64,000 nt of DNA from Hofstenia miamia (lineage: Eukaryota > Xenacoelomorpha > Acoela), in the NCBI GenBank assembly GCA_004352715.1, contig SCFE01000028.1, positions 418,908 through 482,907 of the forward strand, given 5' to 3'. Position 1 is the stretch's first letter. The number at the start of each line of letters is the position of its first letter. A model generated the notes under the pieces. The model was not told the origin of the DNA, did no database searches, and saw only the letters and a program-made list of their open reading frames with translations. Positions 1 to 12,623 of this stretch are shown here, in pieces. The position numbers and the translations under genes were made by a program.

Positions 1-850
1 AGTGGAGGAAGTGATGAGAGTTTCGGAGGAACCTGAGGGAGAAGACTTAGACTGAAGAGAGTTGAGGTGGACAGCCTCGGCGTAGAGCTCAGCTACGAGC
101 TGGGAGTCCTGATGGGTGAGTCCTGGAGGGCACCACAGGACAGGTGACCCGCGCCTTGACAGCGGGGGCACGTGTAAAGTTCCGGACAGTCGACGGCGAC
201 GGAAAAGGACTGGGTTAGGTTGAAGCCACCAGTTCTTTTAGCAAAAGCAACCCAGTCACTGAGTTGCTTTTGCTGGTAGAAGCTGGTGAACTCCACCTTG
301 ACCGAGACCACTCGCTGGTGGCCGAATCCCTCGTAAACGAGGGATTTAAGCGAAAGACTAGCTAGACCAGAACAGTGATGCAGAACTGCGTGCGTCTCCT
401 GAGGACTCAGATAGACTGGGAAGTTCGGAAGCTTGATAGAGAACTGTTTAGGAAATGATGGCGATGTTAACAGAGTGTGCACGTAGTGATTGTGCGAACC
501 AAGAGGTTTGATAGCCCTAGACTCCGACACAGCCATCGGAGTAACAAAGAGGCCGGAGGATACAAGCTGGAGTTGCTTGGAGCAGACCAACTGGAGGCCA
601 AACAGATTTTTAGATGGATCGGCGGCAGAAGGAATCAGACATTTGGAGATGGAGAATTGCTGAAATGCCGGGACGTTCTGTTTCTCGAAGTAGCTAATGA
701 TAGACGTTGACAAAAAGTTATACCTGGCCTCAAAGTGAGCCATACGCTCCCTATAGTTGGAAATACGTGTTAGAGGAGAAGGCAGGATATACCTATAGAC
801 TGGCCCCACAAGTGGGACATCTGCTGCTGAGCAACAAAGCAAAATGAAAA
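1..850 (-). pseudogene. Zinc-knuckle protein fragment, probably transposon-derived
   Basis: An open minus-strand frame runs down to a stop at 93-95. Its last part holds a Cys/His cluster starting CPRCQGAGH (about 140-170). In the open frame the fourth ligand is badly spaced (C-x2-C-x4-H-x2-C). Reading on in the neighbouring frame gives correct C-x2-C-x4-H-x4-C spacing and a frame that stays open to the window edge, so one base has probably been lost near 145-150. Such knuckles are typical of retroelement nucleic-acid-binding proteins (family knowledge). I do not recognise the rest of the protein. The same frame continues upstream into a P-like transposase piece, so this is probably a chance or chimaeric fusion of TE fragments. 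It is cut by the window start. Confidence 0.4.
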
Positions 851-859
851 TCAGGCCTG

Positions 860-1116
860 GGACTAGCACTGATCTTAGCCAAATAGAATACAAAACTTGT
901 TCAACAGATATGTGATAATCATTTCCACTCATTCCCCGATATATACCAAATTCGCCTTCAAGAGAATCAGACTGAAACTTTCCCATTAAAACATAAGTAC
1001 AAATGCCTGTTTCTAGCAAATGTTTGGAAAGTGCAACCAAACCACGAACTCCAAGTGAAAAAGAAGCAATAGTCTCTGGCGTAAAGGAATTTAATGCGAC
1101 TCCAGCCTCTTCCTCC
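860..1116 (-). pseudogene. P-element-like (THAP9-like) transposase, C-terminal fragment
   Basis: The minus frame next to the assembly gap encodes a stretch containing GKFQSDSLEGEFGIYRGMSG followed by NDYHISVEQVL. The pattern K-F-Q-[ST]-D-x-L-E-G-x-F-G-x-Y-R followed by [IV]-S-V-x-Q-[VI] is the conserved C-terminal signature of P-superfamily transposases (family knowledge). About 85 residues are visible. The N-terminal THAP domain and the catalytic core would lie in or beyond the gap at 1117-1344. After the signature the frame loses family resemblance, so the element is broken. It is a relic, not a host gene. Confidence 0.6.
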
Positions 1117-1344
1117 NNNNNNNNNNNNNNNNNNNNNNNNNNNNNNNNNNNNNNNNNNNNNNNNNNNNNNNNNNNNNNNNNNNNNNNNNNNNNNNNNNNN
1201 NNNNNNNNNNNNNNNNNNNNNNNNNNNNNNNNNNNNNNNNNNNNNNNNNNNNNNNNNNNNNNNNNNNNNNNNNNNNNNNNNNNNNNNNNNNNNNNNNNNN
1301 NNNNNNNNNNNNNNNNNNNNNNNNNNNNNNNNNNNNNNNNNNNN
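1117..1344. other. Assembly gap (228 N)
   Basis: Run of undetermined bases inside the P-like/zinc-knuckle open frame. Unlike the other long gaps it is not bordered by (TA)n; the bases on its right edge are G-rich. Confidence 0.99.
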
Positions 1345-1772
1345 TGGGGACGGGGCGGGGCTAGGGGTCCTAGAACGGGGGATGGAGACCTAACCTCATC
1401 ATCTGCAGAAATAGACATATTAAGATACAACAAAAATATACCCTTGTCTTTTGCGAAGATTTTAAGTCCCAAAGGAGTGAAAAGGGACTCCCACAAACAG
1501 TTTCAGGTAGTAGTCCATTGTATCCCTGTAGTTGGGGGCCAACCAACTGTTGTCTCCACTGGGCACTGAGCGGTAGCTTTTCTGTGTATGCCTTCTTCTA
1601 GCGAGTGTACTAGGCTGCTATAGAGATAGCAGTAAATAGTAGTAAATATTTTCAGGTGTGAGAATGAAAGGGAGACGCGTAGCAACTCGCGTATCGTGGG
1701 AAACGTAGTAGGCACTACTACCAAACAAGTTTAGCAAACAAATCATGCCAACAGAGCCACATCATTACCATC
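1345..1772. other. Gap edge to LINE tail, no gene recognised
   Basis: Open frames here are short and resemble nothing I know. The composition is less AT-rich than the following 8 kb, in keeping with transposon-derived sequence. Confidence 0.4.
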
Positions 1773-2069
1773 ATGCGGTTAGTAAAGTCCTCGACATGTG
1801 CCCCATATTATAAGACCCTAATGTATAAAATATTAATAGATCGTTTGCTCCATAGAGATATCTATTTTAGGTCAGACCGCATAGAGTCCCCTCTATGCCG
1901 GCTCTGTCACAACGATAATGAGAACCCCAAACATCTAATTTTCGAATGCCCTGTCCACCTGCCTCATAGACCCCATACTTTCAATAGCTTTCGAGACGTT
2001 AATAAATCTAATATTTTGCCTATAATTACATACTGCATTCAGTGTATCGCGTCGCCTAAGGGATCCTAG
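1773..2069 (+). pseudogene. Non-LTR retrotransposon RT, C-terminal zinc-binding tail
   Basis: The open frame ends with the pattern C-x2-C-x8-H-x4-C (CRLCHNDNENPKHLIFEC), preceded by RLLHRDIYFRSD and similar residues. This CCHC tail lies just before the stop codon of many LINE ORF2 proteins and helps bind the RNA template (family knowledge). Only about 99 residues survive; the RT and endonuclease domains are absent upstream, so this is a 5'-truncated copy in plus orientation. The 3' flank (2070-2230) is AT-rich and may be LINE 3' UTR, but no tail repeat is visible. Confidence 0.65.
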
Positions 2070-5000
2070 GCCCGGGATGGGACCTGCCTCATCGACGAGT
2101 ACCAGCGTGTATTTGGAGTTGTAAATATTTATAAATCATTATGTGTGTGTTAGCCTATTTGTAAAACTATTGTATGAACTTGTAATCTTGCTTTATGTTC
2201 AAATATAGCCGGACTTGATTGGGTAAAATCGGTGGCGGATTTAAGGGGGCCGGGACTATGGGACTGCATTCCCCCATGAGGAATCAAAATGGAGTGTAGC
2301 TTTTAGTTTAGTATGTGTAACCTTAGTAAAAATATTGGACAATTCCAAATTAGTCCCACATTTTACATTTCAGTTGCAAATCGATCCAAAGGTTTGTCAA
2401 TTCATTTGCAAAATATTTGCAATTTTTCCTGAAATTTACCAACCCTTTCCAATTTTTCTTCAAATAATCTGTTTCATTTCTAAGAATGTATCAAAAATAG
2501 TGGCTATCCAATATTATGCATTTCCTCCACTAAACTTTGATATTCAATATATTATAAAAGCTGTTAACTGTTTCACAGTATACATAAATGTTAATTTAGA
2601 CACATTGTTGTTCAAGAATGTGTCCACGGGGGAATGGAGAGGGGGAGCTTGTCTCCTTACTTTTCTAAAAAAATCACAGGTCTTTACTTAAAAAATTCAG
2701 GTCATAGTTACCTTAGGAGAAATTTTAGAAAATCCTCACTTATTTGCAAAAATAACCGAATATAAAATAAAATCCCATAAAAAACATACCTATAAGCTAT
2801 TTTAGTCCCCCAGGTATTTGTCGCTGTTTTTGCTTTCCATCAGCACTTAATGAAGTCAACACAATTTATACACCGGTCAATGTATAACTAATAATTATAC
2901 CTTAATGACACAACATTTCAGATGTTCTGTACACTCAAGGAACTTGTTAGATGTCCTGTAGAGTCATCAAGTTTCAATCCTGCTACACCTCAACAGCAAT
3001 TAACCATCATCCAATCACCATGGCGTGGGTTATCTTTTCCCATTATTTTTCTGATTCATTGACATTTCTTGAGAAGTGTATTAAGACGAACACGAACAAG
3101 CATAGCAACTTTCTTAAATGAAAAGCTCAACATGTTTTAAAAATACTTAAAATTTTTCTATTTCAGATTTTTAAAACTGGGGATCTAGGCAAATGAGGCT
3201 TCTGAATCTTCTCCCCACCTGCTAATTTTTTCTTCAACATAAATTAAATTAACTATATCGCATATTTCAAATGGTGTACAAAATGTATTCACAATATTAT
3301 TGATTTTTATAAATGTTTAAATTTTAACGTTTTTCTACTAAATTTTTAAGAATTTTAAACATTATTTTGAATTAATTGCTCAGTTTTTGTTGTACAAAAC
3401 AAGTAAACAATTTAAATAAAATCTTAGTTTTATTAGGGGTTCACCACCCCCTCGTTTTAATGTTTTGTTTTACAAGGTAGAAGCTTCGATCCTAATCCTA
3501 CAATAATGCAACTTTATTCTTACTTTAATAATCAGCTAAGATCTTTCAATTCTTAAATTACTGATTTTCTAATAATCCTGGGGTTAATTCAGCAAATTTG
3601 TTAGTGAATGTATTAATGTATTTTTCCCTCCAGATTTCACAAAACATTTATGGTGGCACAGTCAATAGATTCCTGAGGAAATTGCCGCATTACTGATCCT
3701 GATACCGGATCCATGCGACTGATAGTGGTCAAAGATAAATAACCCAACATGAGACAAGATAAGTACGATGCTGATGCCAATTTTTTAATTTCAACTGAGT
3801 CTGGGACCATTTTGATTTAATATTTAATTTAATAATTATGTTTTACTTGTTAAACTTGAATATATCTGCAACATCTCCATTGAATATTCTGTTTGATTAA
3901 TAATGCATAATATTAGCACATTGAATTTTAACACTGGCCTAGAAATAGGTGTATCTATAAATTTATATAAAATTTGATACATTTGACAAATAGACTTATT
4001 TCTAATTGAATTCAAAGAAACTCAAACTAGAGATCTTGATGACAACTTAAAGATTGAAAAGTGTATGACGAATCAAAATTTAATCATGTCTTAAGTGAAA
4101 AATATTAGGCAAAAATTAAGGTTAAGATCTTCGGTTCCCCCAATCAAAAATTTCTAGATTCGCCCCTGGCAATTGCATAACAGCATCCGGATATCCGGTA
4201 AAATGTAATTTGTTTACCGAATTTTACTGGATAACATATGTGCAATATTATCACTAAATTCGTAGATAAAACTTGATTTAAAAATGGAATTTTTGAGGAA
4301 AATACAATAGTTTTTCCATGATACACAAATTGTCATGAACAAAAAAAGTTTTTCTGGCATATCAAAACGTAGTCGCTTTCGCTAATTTGACAATACAATG
4401 CTGAATATTCATTCATTTCAGACACTTGATGTTGGTGATGCCAAAAATAATTTATTTTCATACACAAGTGGTCGATATTAAATGCAAAGTGAGGTTATCC
4501 TTCAGTAATAACTGAACAATATATTATAACCCCTGTCCCTTCCCCTGATGAAGGTATGACACTGATTTTCACCACAGAACTTCTAACACTTTCTAAAATC
4601 TTGTTATATAACATAAACTATTTCTTGCAAATATTGCCAATACATTGCTAAGGTGGGCCAGTGACAAAAATCAATAAAAACTGATCGTAGTACTAAAGTA
4701 TACAGGAACCGCGCTGCCGCAAAAAATTTTTTCAACCAAATATTTTTTGAACACCCATGTTCCTAAAAAATGATGACTTAATCAAATTAATTGTATAAAT
4801 ATACCTACATCTATTAAAATATTAACTGTTTAAAATGCATGGTGAACAAAAACTTCTGAATTATTTGCTAAAATGAATTTTTTTCAGAGTGACTTTGACA
4901 CAGACCCTGATCAAAAAAATTATTCCATTTTATCTTGTCCACAGATATTTTTTGATAAAAATCAGAAAAAAATCAGCAAAAAATTAATTACAAGCAAAGT

Positions 5001-8000
5001 TATGGAAAAACGACATGGGGATATCGAATATATATATATATACATTAATTTATATGTATATTAATCGAATTATATACACATATTGTAAAATTATATTTAG
5101 TTTTATAGTTATAGGCTTGCACCTTTAATTGAAATGCATACTAAGCAATTCTAATATCAAAATAGTGTATAATTTGGGAAAAGTTAAATGGACAGCTATA
5201 AGGTTCGAATAATATAGGTATACGTACACCAAATATACTCGTATACTATACATATAGTGAAGTATATCCGATTTTCCTAGCAAAGTGTAAAGTATATATA
5301 TCCGATATATTTAATTATTTCTAGAGATGATGCACTTGATTTTTAAGTGTAGTAATGCGTCAATTCAGTGTGCCATATAACATGTAAATAAGAATCTTTG
5401 GATTAAGTGTAAGTTGCATTTATGTATCTCTAAAAAGAATAAATTTTTGAAATTTCACTTTGAATAAAATGTTATTATCATTTAATTTTTGCGTTATATA
5501 TTTTAGATGAATCGCAATAGAGATGACATGGAACTTATAGAAACTGTTAGTAAACATGACTATTGGCCACGGTGCGTTTAAAGGCCTAAACCAATAAGAT
5601 CCCATAATCCATTATTAGATTATATTTTCAGAGTAAACGTCACGTTTAATTGACTACGGGTGCGGAATTTTACTTTGACAAGATTATTTTGAATTCCGGA
5701 TCACCAAGGCATTAATCCCACCTTATTAATTAGGCACAAAATTCACCTTCAAAATCATCATCATCATCGATAATATTAGGTATTCCCAGCGTGCCATTAA
5801 TTACTAAAATTTATTATAGAATAATTATTTACATAGGATTACCAATATTGAAACAAAACACATTATTAAAATTTGCAACATTAAAAGCGTTGGGTGATTT
5901 GTCTGGATTTTTTTGTGTATGCCTTTAAATGAACAATTAGATATGTAGGGTCAATCCAATTACTTATACGTTCTTTCAACTGTACAAATGCATGATGTAA
6001 TACACAAAAAACGGACCGAAAAGTAATGCTGGTCACAACCGTTCAAAAAGAGAATTGAACCTATAAACACCCTGAAGCACGGTAAAGCGGTCAAAACAGG
6101 TACTTTATAGTGTGAGGATCGGTAAAAGTCGATATCCACATGAAGGTAACTTGGGTATCGGACCGTTAAGGAGGTCACCGGAAAGTACTGGTCATGCTTA
6201 CCAATTGAGGTTACCGCTTACATCTCTTACTTGGATTTGAATTTCGTTTATTTATAAATCCCTATTTTGTAGTTAATATTAAATTAATATTGCATCTTTG
6301 AAATTCGATTTAAATCCAAGTCCAAATTAGGGTAAATAAATTATAAAATTTAATAAATATTTGCTTATAGAAAAATCTTTCATACTGACATTTTAAAATG
6401 ATGATTTGGACTTGTTAGCTTTTTGGCTTGTCATAAAACTTATTTCGATACTTTATTATCGGACATCGAAATTTTCCGGAAGTGTTAGAACCATGTCCTT
6501 ATAATTCAAGGTGAAGCATTCCAATATCAGTGAATACCTATGTGATTTGTTGTTCATGTCAGTGTATATGTAAGTATGCTCTGAGCAAAACCTTAAGTTC
6601 GAAAAAACAGGTCATCATTTATTTTGCAACTTTAAGGGGTTGCGCCAAGTCACCGATTCAAATATTATTCGGGACGCATGGGAAATCGGGTCAAATTTCG
6701 TGCGCAAAGTCAGAGTTGGCGGAGAGCATAGCGATAATAGTCTTTGAGCAGTAAGCATTTAAACATTCTTTACACAATCACGAAAAATCTTCAGAAATCC
6801 CCAAGCGATTTAAGATACTACTAAACTAAATGCGGGTAATATTGTCAGTAGAAATCAGGGTTGTCGTTGAAATTGATATTGATGTGAATTGATGTCAGCA
6901 TGTTGATATCCAATAAATTGATTTAATTTGATTTGATATTGATTTGAGTTGATTTAGAAATCTTCAAAAACCATATGTTCAAGTTGTAAAATACGAGTAT
7001 TATTCAAAATTTTGTTTGCGAGTAGAATTAACTACCCAAAGGTTAGATGAACTACTAAAAATAGAAAGCCATTAATATTGACATAAACAGGACTGAGCGT
7101 AGCAGGGGCAATTTTTAAATTTTGATTAATTTTTTGCCCGTTGCTTACATTTATACAAATGCACGTTACTAAATCTTGCGAATTACCCTTCTATATACGT
7201 ATGATATGAGAATAGTGAGATGTGAGATAACCATCTTCAAAGTAATACTGTATTATCAATTCCTGGAGAAAATCAAAATTCTAATCTTGTTATTGAAGAG
7301 TCTTTAAGATTGCGAGTTTTACGATAAACTATTGTAAGATTGATAGAACTCTACTATTAACAATTTGCAAGGTTAGTATTTTTTCGATCTGGACAAGCAA
7401 CTAATCCAACATATTTTGAAAATTTTAAAAGAGTTTTAGGGTTCTTAAAGCGATTTCAGTTGGTTATACATTTTTATTTACAGAAGATTATCTATGCAAG
7501 TAGTTTAGTAAATGAACAATTCAGCTGATGTAAAACTTGCATTTCCTTAATAATTTACACTTGAATATTGGTTAACCACACATTATATACATAATGTGTC
7601 ATTACCAGAGCTTTCAAAGTTTGACAAAAGTGAAGCTTGAAATGTGTATATACTTTGATTTCAGGTTTAATTTGAAATTAGAAAAGGTTAGAAACAATTC
7701 TTACATACAGAACAAACGTATATTTAGTAGACTGTAAGGTTTAGTTAAAAATACATTTCAAAATGAGGTAGACTCAAAGCCACAGACACAGATCTTACCT
7801 ATATTTTTTGTAACAGTATGAAGCATATACTAGAACGTTCATTAAGAAATATATATCACACATTGTCTATATAGACAAGAAAATCAGATTATTTTACTGT
7901 TAAGAAAAATTTTAATTTGCAGTAAACATGCTGGGAGAACAAGTCCCAGAGTTTTACTTAAATGAATGAATTTATAAAGCCCTTATTAGTGCCTGTCATT

Positions 8001-9845
8001 TACTATATTTAAAAAGTAATTTCAATAATAATACAATAGATGCAGTAACTATAAATTTGTAAAATATATTTTTACCATAAAATAAGATTGGAAGAACTAT
8101 GTAAAGTGTTGATTTGGGAACTTTGAATATCAAATTTTACTGTTTAGCGTTCAAAATTTAGCTTGATATTTGAATTTTGAATGTTTTCATAATTGATTTG
8201 AAAGTTTGAGCATTTAAATTTGATTTAAAAACCCTGGGCATTACAAAATTTTTGGCATAAAATTTAATATTAAATACATAATAAAACTTCTTTCGACATG
8301 ATTCGTATAAAACTTGTTGGAATTTTTTTGCAATTAATTGCTAAAAATATTTCATTTATTATTGTTCAAAATATCACATTAATTATGATGTATGAATGAC
8401 TTACCTATTTAAAGTATCATTCATGAAGAAATGATAAATCTTAAGATCAAATTTTGAAAACGGAAATTTGCGATATAATTGCAAACTATTTAAAAAAATA
8501 TTTTATTAGTTTTCTTAATTGTTTTCTACTTTTCTAAATTTAACAAACAGCTTTCTAAGTTACCAAGAGCAGACAAATTCAGTAACTTATTTCAAATCGG
8601 TATTACTGTGAACCAGATAAATGGGAAAAATGGATCGAAAATATGGGCCGAAAATTATAAATGACTCACTATTCACCAAATCGCACACAAATTAACACCA
8701 AATTCAGTGAATTTAAAATAAATTATAACCGATGCGAATAAAAATATAATTTACATTTTGAAGGTATTCAATCCCAGTACAAGATTTTATTATAAATTTC
8801 TAACAACCAAATATGTTCTCGCTAATAGAAAACGTAAAGCATTTTTTTAGATATTTTTAATATGCACAAAAGTAGGTATTTTTAGATTCACTACCAATGA
8901 AATGTAGGCATGCAAAATACATTATCTACTTTGCTTGTCTCGATAAGTTTAAACTTTTTAGTATGCTTCGTCTTATGAGTTATTCTGTATGTCAGAAATT
9001 TCTATATTTTCCATTCTAACTGAAATGTCAACGAGTATCTGCTTATTGTAATCAACTATCTATAACTAGCAATGCGAAAAGTATGAAGGTGGAAGCGGGC
9101 CGTTACAAAAAATTCAGGTGCAAATCTATGGATTGAGATGATTCTGCTTGCAAAGAACATGATAAAAATGCCAAACTTTGCTATTTGTTGACAGAGTTAT
9201 AGAAAAACATCGAATGCGCAACACAAAAAAATCGCAATAACATAAAAAGATTATCAGAAGAAATTTTAAAGAATGCTGAAATCGCCAAGTAAAAGGCATT
9301 AAAGATAAATCTACTTAGTGAAAATTTTTTTGAAAATACAGAAAATCGTAGAGATTTTTAATGATTTTAAAAAGAAAATGAAGTTTCCTCCATGCATAGC
9401 ACCAAGAGAATTGCAAGCAAAAATGTCATGAAAATTCTTATAAACTATCTATATGTAAAAATCAATGTTTGGATATTTACAAGTATTCAAGGAAAGTAAC
9501 CCTAAAAATCTTTTTTCGATCTTCACACTTTGAACAATGAAATTGAAAAAGCTTTACAAACGTTTCCTAATTAATATATGAAATTGTTTATATCAATTTT
9601 AATCCAATGATTTCAGTGCAGCATATAAAGTTGAAATCGAGAGATTCATCATTGATTATGTCGGGAAATGAGTCACATTATAATGCTGCTACCAATATTA
9701 AAAAGTGAATTAATTGATCGTAGAATTCGATCATGTCATGAGATAAATGATCCCAAAGGTTTTATAGAATGATCAAATTGGGGGAACGCTCCTCTCTCAA
9801 CAAAGCAGAAATGCTTCCATTCCTCATGAAATATTTGCCTATAGC
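2070..9845. other. Long gene-free AT-rich stretch
   Basis: Both strands show only short, low-complexity open frames. Visible items: TIR-like ends with a GGCGGATTTA or GGCGAATCTAG core near 2231 and 4171 (reading outward, no matching target duplication); a short (TA)n near 5030; and a TTGAT-rich segment at 6856-6960 that is repeated near 61.6 kb. No exon chain, RNA gene or transposase was recognised. Confidence 0.6.
6856..6960. repeat. TTGAT-rich dispersed repeat, copy 1
   Basis: Begins CAGGGTTGTCGTTG and continues with repeated (A)TTGAT(A/T)T units, including a core with GTTGATATC. The reverse complement of 61600-61715 has the same order of motifs (CAGGATTGCAGTGATTTTG, then ATTTGAATTGATATCAACATG). 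The CAGG start suggests the end of a hAT-type element, but no opposite end with a target duplication was found. Confidence 0.5.
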
Positions 9846-9925
9846 CAGTGGCGTACGCAAGGGGGAAATGGTAGAATGCCTCGCCAGATTTTCAAAATTG
9901 TCTTTCACTGGTTAAATAAAATAAT
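9846..9925 (+). mobile_element. hAT-like terminal fragment (CAGTGGCGTACGCAAG family)
   Basis: Starts CAGTGGCGTACGCAAGGGGG and stays alignable for roughly 75 bases with the reverse complement of the right end of the complete 205-bp element at 63391-63595, through the inner TTTTC...TTTCACTGGTTA stretch. No second terminus is visible, so this is a solitary end. Confidence 0.6.
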
Positions 9926-9999
9926 GATCGGTAAAAATAATAAAAAATTAAGAAGTAAGGTGGTGGAATGCATTTTGTAGCGGCGAATTCGTCAAAATT

Positions 10000-10398
10000 T
10001 TTAAAAAAAAATTGCGGCGCTTTACGCCGCTTTTGGTTACTCACGTGATCTCAACGAAGAAAGGAACTTTTGCCACTCCTTCCAAATGATAAATAGATCA
10101 GCAGAATGGTGCTCCATGTCATACCTCAAAAGAAATGAAAAATGTCCTCCACAATAATGGGGTTGCTATCCTTGCTGACAGGCCTGGCCAATCTCCAGAC
10201 CTTAGCATTATCGAAAATTTGTGGAAAGAGGTCAAATATCGAATTGAACAGCATACTCTTCACACTGAAGACGAACTTTGGAGTGCAATAAATAAAAAAT
10301 TTTATGCAATTCCCAACAGCTTTATTGAAAGACTTTGCTTTAATCCTTGATCGCCTTGAAGCTGTTATTCGCTCAAGGGAAACCCTACAAAATATTAG
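10000..10398 (+). pseudogene. Tc1-like transposase, C-terminal half, frameshifted
   Basis: From about 10095 one frame reads DQQNGAPCHTSKE and then GQSPDLSIIENLWKEVK. These are the block around the second catalytic residue and the block with the final Glu of the Tc1 DDE domain. The second catalytic Asp is replaced by Asn (QQN for the usual QQD), and the spacing to the Glu of IENLW is one residue longer than in Sleeping Beauty-type transposases. Stops lie just upstream in frame (near 10087-10092). Near 10345 the frame slips, and a last segment ending KGNPTKY plus a stop at 10396-10398 matches the usual Tc1 C-terminus. Dead copy; the N-terminal half is not seen. Confidence 0.75.
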
Positions 10399-11923
10399 AA
10401 AAGACAATTTTGTTGTTATGTGCTTGTATTGCATCAATTATTAATTTATGTATCTTATTTTGAATTTACTTTTTGCGAATTTGCTCATTTGCTAAATTTT
10501 TTTCAGGTGGCGAATACATTTTTTCAATACAAGTTTTCTAATTTTGATTAAAATTTAATAGCCAATTGTTATTCTACATACAGTAATACAAATATGTATT
10601 CAACCACCTTGCTATTTTGAATAAATAATTAACATTCATCGTATAAAGTGTCCATAAGATTACTTTGCTTAAGAAAGGAAAATCTGTATGTCTAATACCA
10701 TAAAACATAAGGGTGACCTCCGAGTACAATTGTTCTGCGCAGACCCGGAGTTTAATCGCACATCAGTGTACTCGATCTGAACACTTCTCTGAATCATACC
10801 CAATATAGACCGTGGAAAAAAGTGACCGACATAGACCTTCAAAAAATAAACACTTGTTCCTCAAATGATAGTAATATATTAATCTCAAATTACATATTAA
10901 ATCGACTGAAAATTTAATGAGCTTTTTATACACTATATTATAAAGCATAAAATAAAATTGATTTTGTGCCTTTATAGTAACACTTTTCAACGGTGTCCTA
11001 CAAAAATCAAAGTGAAAGAATACAATGAATGTATCCGTACCCAAGGATTTTCTTCAAATTTAGTATTTTTTGTACCATTCCTGAACTCTATTATTACAAC
11101 ATTGCCAAATTGCATTTTTCTGCATGTTTGGAAGCCAAGCTTGATAGGGTCCGTCTGACCTATTTTTTAAATTGTTTCTTAAATTTGACTTTATAAATTA
11201 TATTTTTTAAAGCAAAATGTGTCTGTATATATGTAGAACATTAATTCCCGATTATCTACAGAACAAATGAGTTTTTTATAAATCTTAATAATAAAAACCT
11301 AATAATAAATCGTTTGGTAAGAAACCATATAATTTGTGAATTCAACTTCCTCAAACACTAGATTTGAAAATCAAAAATAAATGTAAAAAAATATTTTGTG
11401 TCCCTGCCCGGCCGCAATTCGTGCTCCAAAGCACAACTCCAATGTCTTCGCCTCTATTCTACTCTTTCAAAAGTAATTTTTTATCATTTTATAATTTAAA
11501 ATAACAATGCACTACAGTGACAATAAATTTTAATCATTATAAATGTATTTGTAGATTTTTGAAGTTTCAATTCTACAAAATATCTGGAACATTGTGACAT
11601 GGTGTTTTACACGTTCTGATCGGAGCTGTTAAGTTACAGGCATTTTGTTACTTTAATTAATCGTCTCTTTTTTGATATTCGTAACAAACAAATTACTCAA
11701 AATAAAAAATTTTCAAAATCTAAGTATTGAATGACAAAAACTAAATAAACTAATTGGATTAAGTTAAACAGTGGCCATGAGCTTGCTGCAAGCGGCGTAC
11801 ACTGCAATTAGTAACAGTTGCTTCAGACAGTCTAGACTGATATTGATATCTGAAAATCTTGCCCATTTTCCATTTCAACAATAACCCCCTATACTTGTAA
11901 AATTTGTAACGGGTAACTGCAGC
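10399..11923. other. Gene-free AT-rich stretch
   Basis: Only short frames without family resemblance. A GC-richer spot near 11400-11460 stands out from the background but holds no recognisable signal. Confidence 0.5.
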
Positions 11924-11931
11924 TAACCCCA

Positions 11932-12615
11932 CAGGGATCGTTAGATTTTAATCGCGATTAATCGTAGAAAAAAAAAATTTGGAGATAGATTAATCGTAAT
12001 CGTTGATGCCAGGAGATTAATAATCGCGATTAATCGTCGATTAAATTACTTCTAATTAAAAATATTCAAAATACAGTATATCAATTGAAAGATACTCAAA
12101 ATAGAAAAAAATATCAACTATTATTGTTATTTGAGGTTATTTCCTGAAGTCATTTTACTCCACATGGGCTTTTGTTAGGGTAAAGAAATAATTGGATCTA
12201 TAAGTTGAGGTAATAAACGATTTTAGTAATCAGAAAGAGCTTTGCTGAACAGTCTCTCAACCTGATTAGCAGTTGGCATGATAAAATCGAGGATATATAT
12301 ATATATATATATATAATTAGGCGACATCCGACGCTTCCTAAGTGTGTTAGATGCTTAATCATTACACTCTTCTTCTATGTGCGCTGTTAAGGTTGACTTT
12401 TGTAAAACATATGATACAAGAATAGTGGTCATAGATTAGATCAAATCGAAAATGACAACACGTAACTGAATACATATAAGCATCAACTTAATTAGAATAA
12501 TCTAGATAAATCGAGAACGCTGTTTACGATTAATCTAACTTGGCCAGCACGATAGATGAATCCATCCGATTATTCTCGATTAATCGCGTAGACGATTAAT
12601 CATGTTGGATCCCTG
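11932..12615. mobile_element. Non-autonomous hAT-like element, 684 bp
   Basis: The left end reads CAGGGATCG and the right end GGATCCCTG, giving CAGGGATC terminal inverted repeats. Flanking octamers are TAACCCCA (11924-11931) and TAACCACA (12616-12623), matching at 7 of 8 positions, as expected for an old 8-bp hAT target duplication. Both ends carry clusters of ATTAATCG and its complement (near 11950, 12020, 12535 and 12570), like the subterminal repeats to which hAT transposases bind (family knowledge). A (TA)n tract sits at about 12295-12314. No transposase frame is present. Confidence 0.75.
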
Positions 12616-12623
12616 TAACCACA

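Noticed and set aside
2231-4171. Possible 1.9-kb hAT element between GGCGGATTTAAGG and CTAGATTCGCCCCTG ends
   Set aside because: The ends face correctly and share the GGCGRATYYA core, but the flanking octamers (GGTAAAAT and GCAATTGC) do not match. They are more likely two solitary termini.
6530-6754. 74-codon plus frame with several Cys
   Set aside because: No domain pattern and no conserved context; probably chance.
6848-8244. Element from CAGGGTTG (6856) to ACCCTG (8236)
   Set aside because: Only about seven terminal bases match, and the flanking octamers (GTAGAAAT and GGCATTAC) differ.
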